From assembly GCA_030626465.1 (NCBI GenBank), contig DAOUOU010000020.1:1-19567 (forward strand): a DNA stretch of 19,567 bases, written 5' to 3'. This document shows positions 1 through 8,321 of the stretch, in pieces; positions within the stretch are counted from its first letter, which is position 1; every line of letters begins with the position of its first letter. Below the pieces are notes generated by a model. That model did no database searches. It worked only from the letters and a program-made list of their open reading frames with translations, and was not told the origin of the DNA. Both the position numbers and the translations under genes were made by a program. The stretch comes from Bacteroidales bacterium (lineage in GTDB: Bacteria > Bacteroidota > Bacteroidia > Bacteroidales > UBA10428).

Positions 1-207
1 AATATCACTAGTGATGATAGGATAATTTGAATAAACCAGAATTGCAGACCAGAACGGGATAGCATAAGCTCAATGTGTAATTCATTAAGCGGCAAAATTA
101 GTACAAAAAAGAGAAATCCGAAATGTGTTGAAATAGATAACTTATAATCTATAGTGAGATTGTTTTTGAATAAGATTATTTTTGTTCTGTTACCAATTAT
201 ATTCCTT
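1..207. other. Leader region without a supportable gene
   Basis: No complete gene is visible here. One + frame reads NITSDDRII then a stop at 28-30, which could be the last residues of an upstream gene, but nothing else supports that. Stops lie in the frame of the following polyprenyl synthase at 145-147. The stretch is AT-rich and probably carries that gene's promoter. Confidence 0.4.
177..184 (+). promoter_or_regulatory. Candidate -7 element (TAnnTTTG) for polyprenyl synthase
   Basis: TATTTTTG matches the Bacteroidota -7 consensus TAnnTTTG exactly. A transcript starting a few bases downstream would have a leader of roughly 17 nt before the ATG at 208. I see no convincing -33 TTTG at the usual 17-23 nt spacing (the nearest, 165-168, is only 8 nt away), so this could be chance in AT-rich DNA. 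Confidence 0.2.
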
Positions 208-1182
208 ATGCTCAGTTATTCGGAATCATATGCCTTGATTGAAAAAAATATTTTGCAGCTTTCTATTAATTCTACTCCTGTTGAATTGTATGAGCCAATA
301 AAGTATGTTTTATCATTAGGGGGAAAAAGAATTCGTCCGTGTCTGGCATTAATGGCACACAGCATTTTTTCCGAAGATAATACAGATATATTATTTCCTG
401 CTTTGGGATTGGAAGTTTTCCACAATTTTACTCTTCTTCATGACGATATTATGGATAATGCATTGAAAAGAAGAAACCATGATACAGTGCATGTTAAGTG
501 GAACGATAATGTAGCCATCCTTTCCGGTGATGCCATGATGATCATTGCCTATAAGCTTATTTCTAAAACAAATAAATCATTACTTCCACTCATTCTATCA
601 ATATTTAACAAGACAGCTCTTGAGGTCTGTGAAGGACAGCAATATGATATGAACTTTGAGAAACAACATGTTGCATCGGTGAAGGAATATCTTGATATGA
701 TACGCTTGAAAACTGCTGTGCTGATTGCATCTTCTCTTGCTATTGGCGCTGTAACAGGGATGGCCAGTGAAGAAGATGTTGAAAAGATGTATCTTTTTGG
801 GCAAAACATAGGTACAGGCTTTCAACTGCAGGATGACTACCTTGATGTGTACGGAGAGCAGGAGAAATTTGGTAAAAACATTGGTAGCGATATCTTGTCA
901 AATAAAAAAACTTTTTTGCTTATCAGTGCTTTGAATGCGAAGGACAGGATTTTAGTCGAAGAATTAAAACAATGGTTAGCAAGAAAAAACTATGAACCAG
1001 AGGAAAAAATAAACGCAGTAACAAATATCTATAGTAAGATGAAAATCGATACTATTACAAAAAAAACTGCGCAAGATTATTTTTCCAAGGGTTTAGAGTT
1101 TTTTAGTCAAGTAAGTATCCCTAATGCTAATAAAAACAAACTCCGGAGTTTTGTTGAAAAAATGATGATGCGAGAGTACTAA
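208..1182 (+). CDS. Polyprenyl diphosphate synthase (trans-isoprenyl diphosphate synthase, GGPP-like)
   Basis: This enzyme condenses isopentenyl diphosphate with allylic diphosphates to make prenyl diphosphates in the cytosol. With the start at 208 it is 324 aa. The family hallmarks are present: GGKRIRP (residues 38-44), the first aspartate-rich motif DDIMD (79-83) and the second one in GFQLQDDYLD (near 210). A Phe lies five residues before the first motif (F74), the position that limits chain length to about C20 in archaeal GGPP synthases, so a short product is likely; this is inference. The frame stays open upstream to a GTG at 154, adding 18 residues that resemble a signal peptide. That is unexpected for a soluble enzyme, and homology begins just after the ATG at 208, so 208 is preferred. 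It converges on the DUF2723 gene with 17 bp between them and could supply CrtI with precursor. Confidence 0.9.
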   Translation: MLSYSESYALIEKNILQLSINSTPVELYEPIKYVLSLGGKRIRPCLALMAHSIFSEDNTDILFPALGLEVFHNFTLLHDDIMDNALKRRNHDTVHVKWNDNVAILSGDAMMIIAYKLISKTNKSLLPLILSIFNKTALEVCEGQQYDMNFEKQHVASVKEYLDMIRLKTAVLIASSLAIGAVTGMASEEDVEKMYLFGQNIGTGFQLQDDYLDVYGEQEKFGKNIGSDILSNKKTFLLISALNAKDRILVEELKQWLARKNYEPEEKINAVTNIYSKMKIDTITKKTAQDYFSKGLEFFSQVSIPNANKNKLRSFVEKMMMREY

Positions 1183-1199
1183 TGAATTCTTTCTGTTCC

Positions 1200-4100
1200 T
1201 TATCTGAAAATTGCAAACCGTTTATTATGTTTATCAAACATTTGTTCTGCTATTACAACCAGGCCAGCCTGATTGTATTGGCGGGCTATTTGCATGGTAT
1301 TGCCTAACACTCGCATATGATAAGTAACCTCTTCCATTATTCTTTTCTGATCCTTTTGCTTAAAGGTTGCGTAATACTCCAGATGTCTATCAGAAATATC
1401 TATAATTTTTTCAAATATTGTTCTCCCCTTTTCAAACTGATTGATTTTAAAGTATGTTTCAGCAATGCCCGGCATGAAAAGATGGTATGGTATTTTCTCA
1501 TGCGGAGTAAGTTCAATAATACGATCTAATACTTCCTCCGCTCTTTCATAGTCACCTTCATCTGCAAGAGTATTTGCCAGGCGCATGAACCTGAATCTTA
1601 GTCTGATAACAGAAAGCGTACGAAGATGAAAGTGATCGAGGGTAACATCTTCTGCATTCATTCTGCCATATTCAAATTTATTCATCAGATGATCGTATAG
1701 TTTTTCACTATCAATTCGCCCTCTTTCAAAGCTCGAACCAGTTGCGGTTTTTATTGGGACAAGGCGATACGCCAACCCATCGAGCTGCACATAATCACTT
1801 AAACCAAGTTCATCAGTATGGTTAGTCCCAACAAAATAAACAGGTCTTTCCCAATTGTTATTCGCAATAATATCAAGAGCTACCAGATTGCTTTTTGTCA
1901 GGAAATTACCTGCAATTCTTCCTTCAACCCGTGCAACTATTTCAGATACATTCTCAGGTTTTACCGTACCATTATTTATCACTTTCAAAGAATCAACTTT
2001 AAGGAAAAATTTCCTGGCAGGTACATAATTGAGCATTTCCCCGCTTGGTGTGGCAATTTTCGTAGTATTCAAATCACTGGCAATAAACTGTACAATTTCA
2101 CGAGCATCATATGCTTGATTGTATCTTTCGTATACATGAACCGCATCGCGAGTTCCGCTTATATACTGTTCTGATTGCAAAGAAATAGGCATAGGATCAG
2201 ATTCATAAGCTTTATTTTTCATCTGATCGATATACCAGTCCATATTAAGAAGCATCAGGTTTACTACCCGTACATCCGTTCGAATTCCTTCGACATCCTG
2301 AGCATACCAAAGCGGGAAAGTATCATTATCTCCACCAGTGAACAAGATTGCATTTGGCTCGCATGAATTCAGATAGTTGTAAGCAATATCGCGGGCAGTA
2401 TAACGACCGGAACGATCATGGTCATCCCAGTTTTCATTAGCCATAATACCGGGAACAAGGACAAGACATGTTAAAGTGACCAGGATTGAAACTGCTGCAT
2501 TCTGAGCTTTTTTCCCTATTGTATCAATTATACCAATAACTCCTAAACCTATCCATATAGCAAAAGGGTAAAATGAACCTGCATATGCATAATCTCTTTC
2601 TCTGGGTTGTAAAGGGGTTTGATTCAGGTATACAACTACTGCAAATCCGGTTAATACAAACAATATACCTACAACTGAAAAGTCTTTTCTGTGCTTATTA
2701 AGATGTGAAAACATCCCTATCAAACCCAATATTAATGGAAGAAGGTAAAGTTTATTTCTGGCAGGATGATTTTTAATTTCATCCGGTATATTTTCAGTGG
2801 AGCCTATAATGTGCTTATCAAAAGCAGGTATGCCTGTAATCCAGTTACCATTCAATAGGCCTCCATGACCTTGTATATCGTTTTGCCTTCCTGAGAAATT
2901 CCACATAAAATACCGAATATACATATGCCCCACCTGATAGGTGAAGAAAAACTTAAGGTTTGCTCCAAGACTAGGTTTTTGCTTAGGCCTGCTCCGATCG
3001 TAAAGTACCTTTCCAGCCCGATTTGTAACAATATCCCCATTTTCGTTGTAACGTGGGAAATAAAGATCCTTTTCTTCCAGACCGGCCCATTCCAGATAAA
3101 CTGCAATATGTTCCGGGCTGCTGCTGTAAATACGTGGAAAAAATGTTATAAATTCTTTATCGTAAGTAGTTTTTGGTTTACGATTCGTCACAACATACTT
3201 GCCACCTCTCCGTGTGTAAGTTTTTTTGCCCTCTGAAACCTTAGGACGAGGAGCATTAAAATATTGCCCCTTCAAAAGAGGCCTGTCTCCATATTGTTCA
3301 CGATTAAGATAATACATCAATGAAAATACTGTCTCAGGACTATTTTCATCCATAGGAGGGTTGGCTAATGAGCGGATTACAATCATGGAAAAGGAAGAGT
3401 AGCCTAAAATAATGACAGAAATAACCAGAATTATTGTATTCGCAAGAACTTTTTTGTGTTTATGTGTATAGATTATTCCATAAATGAGACTCCCGATAAG
3501 CAGAGATGCATAAAATAAAACTCCTGTGTTATACCCTAATCCAAACACATTCACAAATAACAATTCAAATCGTGCAGCAAACCAGATTACACCAGGTATA
3601 ATAACATACATTACACCACCGAGGATAATACCCGATATCAAAAGGGCTGCAATCAAACCGTTAGTCGTTACAGTATATTTTCTAAAATAATAAACAAGAA
3701 CAATTGCCGGAATAGCTAAAAGATTAAGCAGGTGAAAACCTATAGATAACCCCATCAGGTAAGCAATCAGAATAAGCCATCGATTTGCATATTTTCCATC
3801 GGCAATATTTTCCCACTTAAGAATTGCCCAAAAAACCAGTGCTGTGAACAAGGATGAGCTGGCATATACTTCTCCTTCTACAGCCGAAAACCAGAAAGTA
3901 TCAGAAAAGGTGTATGCAAGAGAACCTACCAGGGCACTGCCCAGAATGGCAATGTATTGCCATATTTTTACTGTATCTTCCGGTTTTATGACTTTAATAG
4001 CAAGATGAGTTATGGTCCAGAATAAGAATAAAATAGTAAAGGCACTTGCTAATCCCGAAAGGGCATTGACCATAAGTGCAACTTTTGTAACATCTCCTCC

Positions 4101-4304
4101 TGCAAATAATGAAAAAAAGCGGGCCAATATCATGAATAAAGGAGCTCCGGGAGGGTGCCCAACCTGAAGTTTATACGCGCTCGCTATAAATTCGCCGCAA
4201 TCCCATAAACTTGTAGTCGGTTCCAGTGTCAATAAATATACTGTTGCTGAGATCAGGAACACTGACCATCCCAGAATTCTGTTATAAAGCCTCAGAGTTT
4301 TCAT
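1200..4304 (-). CDS. DUF2723 / TMEM260-like (GT117) membrane glycosyltransferase with C-terminal TPR-like helices
   Basis: A 1034-aa integral inner-membrane protein of the DUF2723 family (glycosyltransferase family 117 in many annotations). The N-terminal helix is followed by LEPTTSLWDCGEF (residues 27-39) and GHPPGAPLF; D35 and E38 sit in the first extracytoplasmic loop, as acidic catalytic residues do in GT-C enzymes. About ten hydrophobic segments span residues 13-320 and 525-640. Conserved family blocks NQTPLQPRERDYAYAGSF and LFTGGDNDTFPLWYAQD follow, then a soluble part ending in TPR-like helical repeats from about residue 910. Human TMEM260, the eukaryotic relative, is a protein O-mannosyltransferase, so a role in O-glycosylation of exported proteins is a reasonable inference, but the substrate here is unknown. 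The start ATG is directly preceded by a 15-bp palindrome. It appears monocistronic, with 368 bp to the next gene upstream. Confidence 0.88.
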   Translation of the reverse strand: MKTLRLYNRILGWSVFLISATVYLLTLEPTTSLWDCGEFIASAYKLQVGHPPGAPLFMILARFFSLFAGGDVTKVALMVNALSGLASAFTILFLFWTITHLAIKVIKPEDTVKIWQYIAILGSALVGSLAYTFSDTFWFSAVEGEVYASSSLFTALVFWAILKWENIADGKYANRWLILIAYLMGLSIGFHLLNLLAIPAIVLVYYFRKYTVTTNGLIAALLISGIILGGVMYVIIPGVIWFAARFELLFVNVFGLGYNTGVLFYASLLIGSLIYGIIYTHKHKKVLANTIILVISVIILGYSSFSMIVIRSLANPPMDENSPETVFSLMYYLNREQYGDRPLLKGQYFNAPRPKVSEGKKTYTRRGGKYVVTNRKPKTTYDKEFITFFPRIYSSSPEHIAVYLEWAGLEEKDLYFPRYNENGDIVTNRAGKVLYDRSRPKQKPSLGANLKFFFTYQVGHMYIRYFMWNFSGRQNDIQGHGGLLNGNWITGIPAFDKHIIGSTENIPDEIKNHPARNKLYLLPLILGLIGMFSHLNKHRKDFSVVGILFVLTGFAVVVYLNQTPLQPRERDYAYAGSFYPFAIWIGLGVIGIIDTIGKKAQNAAVSILVTLTCLVLVPGIMANENWDDHDRSGRYTARDIAYNYLNSCEPNAILFTGGDNDTFPLWYAQDVEGIRTDVRVVNLMLLNMDWYIDQMKNKAYESDPMPISLQSEQYISGTRDAVHVYERYNQAYDAREIVQFIASDLNTTKIATPSGEMLNYVPARKFFLKVDSLKVINNGTVKPENVSEIVARVEGRIAGNFLTKSNLVALDIIANNNWERPVYFVGTNHTDELGLSDYVQLDGLAYRLVPIKTATGSSFERGRIDSEKLYDHLMNKFEYGRMNAEDVTLDHFHLRTLSVIRLRFRFMRLANTLADEGDYERAEEVLDRIIELTPHEKIPYHLFMPGIAETYFKINQFEKGRTIFEKIIDISDRHLEYYATFKQKDQKRIMEEVTYHMRVLGNTMQIARQYNQAGLVVIAEQMFDKHNKRFAIFR

Positions 4305-4672
4305 GAAGATTTCAAATCTTTTGTATACTGATTTAGCGTTCTAAGATAGTTAATTTATCGGGGTGTCTGTCAGAATCTCAGCAAACTTGGTCAGCAATAC
4401 TATTAAAAAAAGTTAAGGTAAGAATCAGGGATTGTATGAGAAAGAAAAGGATAAAGATTATGGGTTTATAATAACAGATAATACCAATGATCCGAGAGCA
4501 TATCAACTCCCCTAAAGTTGTTCTTATAATTCAAAAAATTGGCGAAAGATTAAGTTGATTATTTTATTTGTAACAAATCAGTACTTAAAGTGAACTAAAG
4601 TTAAGTATTTTAGGCACTTTATAAAAACCAAACTTAAGGCACTGTGTAGAACCTTTTATTTTAAACAAGACC
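4305..4672. other. Gene-free intergenic region, 368 bp
   Basis: Between the start of the DUF2723 gene and the end of the barrel-protein gene. It holds a 15-bp palindrome at 4306-4320, a short + frame open from about 4417 to a stop near 4518 (reading GFIITDNTNDPRAYQLP at its end; not recognised, no start codon), and overlapping inverted repeats at 4582-4621: TACTTAA 4582-4588 with TTAAGTA 4601-4607, and TAAAGTG 4586-4592 with CACTTTA 4615-4621. AGGCACT is directly repeated at 4612-4618 and about 25 bp later. No clear -7/-33 promoter pair is seen for either gene. Confidence 0.5.
4306..4320. repeat. 15-bp perfect palindrome abutting the DUF2723 start codon
   Basis: AAGATTT-C-AAATCTT, two 7-bp arms around one base, begins two bases upstream of the ATG (4302-4304, minus strand). 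The position would suit an operator or a translation-blocking hairpin, but a 1-nt centre cannot form an RNA loop without melting inner pairs, and an AT-rich palindrome of this size can occur by chance. Confidence 0.35.
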
Positions 4673-5281
4673 TTAATGAAACCAACCGAATTTAAATGAT
4701 AAATATATTGAAGGTTTGAAAAAATCTTTCGTGGTATAGGCCGTTCCGGTTATTCCTGAGCCCGTAACATAACTAACACTTGAGCCAATGCCCAGTTTGA
4801 AAAAACGGGAAAAATTCAATTCAATTTCTGCGATTGGGGTAATCACAAATACAGGATTACTTTCAATACTTTCGAAATCACCATCATCAAGGTCAATACC
4901 TCGAGAAATATTTCCCCATCCGGTTTGTACAGAAAGTGATAAATGAACAGGTCTGTTCTGGCCAATTATATATCCGAACCAGAAGCCCCCATGACCATAA
5001 TTAAGGCTATACTGATCATTGTATTTATAAAAAGTCTTATTTGTTTTACCAAATCCATAACCTCCAAAAAAAGCATTCCCCACAATCAGACCTCCGCCTC
5101 CACCCATCATATGAACAAAGTCATTTCCGATAGCTGTAAAAATCATCATTGGACCCCCAAACCCTGTAAGTCTTAATTTTTTATCTTCCTTCTTCTGAAA
5201 AATTGTATTAAACTCATCATCCTGGGAAAATAAAGAAATGGTTGTCAATATGCAAATGAGAAAAATGAATAATCTTTTCAT
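4673..5281 (-). CDS. Secreted small beta-barrel-like outer-membrane protein, function unknown
   Basis: A 202-aa protein with a clear signal peptide (MKRLFIFLICILTTISLFSQ, likely cut near residue 19-20). The mature part begins with a short charged stretch and then alternates glycine- and aromatic-rich strands: GFGGPMMIF, a GGGGG run near residue 78-82, FFGGYGFG, and a C-terminal strand SIYLSFKFGWFH. This pattern fits a small (about 8-strand) outer-membrane barrel or a barrel-like surface protein typical of Bacteroidota, but I do not recognise a named family. It stands alone: 122 bp separate it from queA upstream and 368 bp from the DUF2723 gene downstream, all on the same strand. A lipoprotein is unlikely, because there is no lipobox cysteine. 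Confidence 0.75.
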   Translation of the reverse strand: MKRLFIFLICILTTISLFSQDDEFNTIFQKKEDKKLRLTGFGGPMMIFTAIGNDFVHMMGGGGGLIVGNAFFGGYGFGKTNKTFYKYNDQYSLNYGHGGFWFGYIIGQNRPVHLSLSVQTGWGNISRGIDLDDGDFESIESNPVFVITPIAEIELNFSRFFKLGIGSSVSYVTGSGITGTAYTTKDFFKPSIYLSFKFGWFH

Positions 5282-5403
5282 TGTATTTTATCTTATAACC
5301 CTTTCTAAAAATGGATAAAATCTGTACTTCTAAAGACAATAGTCATTAGTTTAAGTTGCACAGTAGTGATTTTTTTCTTTGTTGAAAGAATAGAATATAA
5401 CAA

Positions 5404-6453
5404 TTACAAAATTAGCATTGCATCTCCATAAGTCCCAAACCTGTATTTTTCCTTCATTGCTACTTTATATGCTTCGAATAAAAAATTGTAACCAGCAAAA
5501 GCTGAAACCGACATCAATAAAGTAGAAAGAGGCAGATGAAAGTTGGAAATCATACAGGTAGGTACGCTGAATTCATAAGGCGGAAAAATAAATTTGTTGG
5601 TCCAGCCATCAAATGCTTTTAAATAACCCTGAGTAGAAACTGAACTTTCTAATGTGCGCATAACAGTAGTGCCAACTGCACAAATATGTTTCCTGTTATC
5701 TTTTGTCCTATTTACTATTTCAACTGCTTTTTCAGGAATAAAAATTCTTTCCGAATCCATTTTATGTTTTGTAAGATCTTCGACATCAACGGTACGAAAA
5801 TTTCCCAATCCTACATGTAATGTAATTTCAGCGAACTCAATCCCTTTTATTTCAAGTCTTTTTAATAATTCCCGACTGAAGTGAAGTCCGGCGGTAGGTG
5901 CCGCCACTGCACCTTCATGTTTAGCAAATATTGTCTGGTATCTTTCGCGATCTTCCGGTTGCACGTCTCTTTTTATGAATTTTGGCAGTGGCGTTTCTCC
6001 CAAGCCATAAAGTGTCTTTTTAAACTCCTCGTAATCACCATCAAATAAAAATCTTAATGTACGGCCCCGGGAAGTAGTATTATCAATAACTTCAGCCACC
6101 AATAAATCGTCCTCACCAAAATATAGTTTGTTTCCAATTCGTATTTTTCTTGCCGGATCAACCAAAACATCCCATAAACGTTGTTCCTTGTTAAGCTCTC
6201 TTAAAAGAAATACCTCAATTTCAGCACCTGTTTTTTCCTTGTTTCCGTAAAGTCTGGCCGGAAATACTTTGGTGTTGTTAAAAACCATTGTATCATTCTC
6301 ATTAAAATAATCAATTATATTTTTAAAGATTTTATGTTCAATGCTTTTATCCGTTCGATTCAATACCATCAATCTGGATTCGTCCCTGCTATCAGTCGGG
6401 TATTTTGCTATCAACTCCTCAGGTAAATTATATTTGTATTGGGATAACTTCAT
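5404..6453 (-). CDS. queA: S-adenosylmethionine:tRNA ribosyltransferase-isomerase QueA
   Basis: Transfers and isomerises the ribose of S-adenosylmethionine onto preQ1-modified tRNA to form epoxyqueuosine, the penultimate step of queuosine synthesis, in the cytosol. The 349-aa length matches the family. Visible signatures are the N-terminal YNLPEELIAKYPTDSRDESRLMV, MVFNNTKVFPARLYG (residues about 56-70), the conserved HEGAVAAPTAGLHFS block, ITLHVGLGNFRTV, HKMDSERI, and C-terminal ISNFHLPLSTLLMSVSAFAG followed by YRFGTYGDAMLIL. It is the last gene of the cluster ftsX-DUF3098-uppP-truB-queA, 65 bp after truB, an arrangement seen repeatedly in Bacteroidota. No clear intrinsic terminator follows it; a 6-bp stem at 5375-5390 lacks a suitable U tract. 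Confidence 0.97.
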   Translation of the reverse strand: MKLSQYKYNLPEELIAKYPTDSRDESRLMVLNRTDKSIEHKIFKNIIDYFNENDTMVFNNTKVFPARLYGNKEKTGAEIEVFLLRELNKEQRLWDVLVDPARKIRIGNKLYFGEDDLLVAEVIDNTTSRGRTLRFLFDGDYEEFKKTLYGLGETPLPKFIKRDVQPEDRERYQTIFAKHEGAVAAPTAGLHFSRELLKRLEIKGIEFAEITLHVGLGNFRTVDVEDLTKHKMDSERIFIPEKAVEIVNRTKDNRKHICAVGTTVMRTLESSVSTQGYLKAFDGWTNKFIFPPYEFSVPTCMISNFHLPLSTLLMSVSAFAGYNFLFEAYKVAMKEKYRFGTYGDAMLIL

Positions 6454-6518
6454 AATAAGAGAACCTTCCTTTAGTGTTTTTTTAAATTCGACATTTATAC
6501 GTGATAAATTCCAAATGG

Positions 6519-7223
6519 TTACAAAAAGTTTAATTTCTTTTTAAATTTTTCAACATTAATGGCGTTGACGAGTAAATAGTCACCAATTGCAGTTCTTTTC
6601 AGTGCTGTCAAATACCCGCCCGAGCCAACACGTTCTCCTAAATCACGGGCAATAGCCCGAATGTAAGTCCCTTTGCTGCATTTGATCTTTAGTTTTATCA
6701 CAGGAGAAATAAAATCCAATATATTATAATCGTAAATTTCGATTTCAGCTGCTTTCAATTGTTTTCTTATTCCCTTGCGAGCTAATTTATAGGCTCTTAC
6801 ACCATTTATATTCTTTGCAGAGAACAATGGAGGAATTTGTTGAATTTTTCCTCTAAAGGATGCTAATTTTTCTGCAATTAAACTCATTGTAATATGCTCA
6901 GTATCATATGTTTTATTAATCCTGGTTTCTAAATCGTGTGAGGGTGTGGTGGCTCCAAATGTAATCTCCGCGATATACTCTTTTGGCATTTTTTGAATTT
7001 CTGTAATGCCTTTAGTGGCTTTACCTGTGCAAAGAATGATTAGGCCGGTAGCAAGTGGATCAAGAGTTCCTGCATGTCCGACTTTTAGTTTTTTTATACC
7101 TGTGAATTTGCACAAATAATATCTTATTTTATTTACCAAATAGTAAGATGTCCATCCATATGGTTTGTCGAATGAGAGTATTTGTCCTTCCTGCAAACTT
7201 TCTTTTGTAAAATCCAATTGCAT
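6519..7223 (-). CDS. truB: tRNA pseudouridine(55) synthase TruB
   Basis: Isomerises U55 of the T-psi-C loop of tRNAs to pseudouridine. The catalytic block GHAGTLDPLATG is at residues 49-60, with the nucleophilic aspartate at D55; LSFDKPYGWTSY (16-27) and YIAEITFG are the other family motifs, and KCSKGTYIRAIARDLGE lies in the C-terminal half. The open frame continues upstream to 7286 (21 more residues), but that extension would overlap the end of uppP by more than 50 bp and has no counterpart in the family. The ATG at 7223 gives 234 aa and leaves 10 bp after uppP, so it is preferred. The gene ends without the long C-terminal PUA extension of some homologues. Confidence 0.96.
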   Translation of the reverse strand: MQLDFTKESLQEGQILSFDKPYGWTSYYLVNKIRYYLCKFTGIKKLKVGHAGTLDPLATGLIILCTGKATKGITEIQKMPKEYIAEITFGATTPSHDLETRINKTYDTEHITMSLIAEKLASFRGKIQQIPPLFSAKNINGVRAYKLARKGIRKQLKAAEIEIYDYNILDFISPVIKLKIKCSKGTYIRAIARDLGERVGSGGYLTALKRTAIGDYLLVNAINVEKFKKKLNFL

Positions 7224-7233
7224 TAAATCGAAG

Positions 7234-8037
7234 TTAAATGCTGAAAAACAATGTGAGTCCTGCCACCAGCGCACAATAAATAGCAAAATAAATAAGCTTG
7301 CTGTTTTTTACTATCCTGATCATTAGTTTACAAGCGAGCAAGCCCACAATGAAAGCTGAAGAAAAACCAACAATCAAGGGAAAAATGTGTATAGCCTCGG
7401 AATTCATTTTACCTGAAATCAAGTCCATGCCTGCTTTTCCAAGTATTGGCAATAGTACCATTAAAAATGAAAAGCGGGCTGCATCTTCTCTACTGTTCTT
7501 AAGCAAAAGGGCTGTTGCAATAGTAGCTCCTGACCTTGAAATGCCTGGTAATACAGCAAAAGCTTGCGCTAAACCAATAATAAATGCGTGCAGGAAAGAA
7601 ATAGATTTATTTTTAGGCTTTGCATAATACGTAAAGGCCAGCAGCAATGCTGTAATAAATAACATAAATGCGATAAATAGTAACTTGGATCTTTGATCCC
7701 CGGTATCACTTGAAAATAAGCTCTCAACCTGAGATTTCAGAAAAAGACCGACAAAAATAACAGGAATAGATGATAAAATAATTTTTGAGATGTATTGCGT
7801 TTCAAAATTCCATTTTATCTCGAAAAAACCAGAAAATAATGCTCGCAGGTCTTTCCTGAACACTATGATTGTGCTGCAAACAGTTGCAGCGTGAACTACA
7901 ATATTGAAAGTCAGGTTGTCTTCAATTTCAACACCAAGAATTGCTTTACTGATTTCCAGATGACCACTGCTGCTTACCGGTAAAAATTCTGTCAAACCTT
8001 GTATTATGCCAAGGATTAAAGCTTCTAACCAATCCAT
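7234..8037 (-). CDS. uppP: Undecaprenyl-diphosphate phosphatase UppP (BacA family)
   Basis: Dephosphorylates undecaprenyl diphosphate to the monophosphate lipid carrier used for peptidoglycan and surface polysaccharide synthesis, and confers bacitracin tolerance when abundant. At 267 aa it is the usual length and consists almost wholly of membrane helices. The N-terminal signature IIQGLTEFLPVSSSGHLEI contains the (E/Q)xxxE motif (Q13, E17) with S23 and H26; Q replaces the first Glu of the E. coli enzyme, which the family allows. The second signature LPGISRSGATIA (near residues 163-174) supplies the catalytic Arg. It follows DUF3098 by 22 bp and precedes truB by 10 bp, so cotranscription is likely. 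Confidence 0.97.
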   Translation of the reverse strand: MDWLEALILGIIQGLTEFLPVSSSGHLEISKAILGVEIEDNLTFNIVVHAATVCSTIIVFRKDLRALFSGFFEIKWNFETQYISKIILSSIPVIFVGLFLKSQVESLFSSDTGDQRSKLLFIAFMLFITALLLAFTYYAKPKNKSISFLHAFIIGLAQAFAVLPGISRSGATIATALLLKNSREDAARFSFLMVLLPILGKAGMDLISGKMNSEAIHIFPLIVGFSSAFIVGLLACKLMIRIVKNSKLIYFAIYCALVAGLTLFFSI

Positions 8038-8059
8038 CTAAATTTTTTGTGCTATTTTA

Positions 8060-8320
8060 TTATTCAGATTCTTTAGGTTTGCGCATAATTGCCCATATCT
8101 CAAAAATGAATCCTGCTAAAACAATAATTGGCGCGAGGGTAATTCTTCTGAAACTGAAAATTTCATCCTCATTAAATACATTCGGATCTTCTGATCTGCC
8201 ACCTATCATTAATGCAAATCCGATAATTATAATAATAAAACCTATAAGGAGGTACTTGTAATTTTCCCTTGGCAGGGCAAAATTATTTTGTGCTTTTTTA
8301 CCTGTGTTTTTCTCAGCCAT
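8060..8320 (-). CDS. DUF3098 small two-helix membrane protein
   Basis: An 86-aa protein with two predicted membrane helices (about residues 23-40 and 61-79), joined by a short polar loop containing GGRSEDPNVFNEDEIFSFRR, and with charged termini. This matches the DUF3098 family, found in Bacteroidota and typically encoded between ftsX and uppP as here. Its function is not established. Its start lies one base after the ftsX stop codon, so the two are very probably translationally linked. The context suggests a role near the division machinery or lipid-carrier recycling, but that is only inference. Confidence 0.88.
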   Translation of the reverse strand: MAEKNTGKKAQNNFALPRENYKYLLIGFIIIIIGFALMIGGRSEDPNVFNEDEIFSFRRITLAPIIVLAGFIFEIWAIMRKPKESE

Positions 8321-8321
8321 G

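Noticed and set aside
4..15. 12-bp palindrome ATCACTAGTGAT, reminiscent of a cloning-vector polylinker
   Set aside because: Too short to distinguish from chance, with no further vector sequence around it.
2925..3236. Long + strand open frame inside the DUF2723 gene
   Set aside because: It is antisense to well-conserved coding sequence and has no family features; the same holds for other antisense frames in queA, uppP, ilvE and hemD.
5375..5390. TTCTTT-GTTG-AAAGAA hairpin after queA as a terminator
   Set aside because: On the queA strand the stem is followed by A residues rather than a U tract, and the stem has little GC.
7224..7286. 21-residue N-terminal extension of TruB
   Set aside because: It overlaps the end of uppP and lies before the conserved start of the family; the ATG at 7223 fits the operon spacing.
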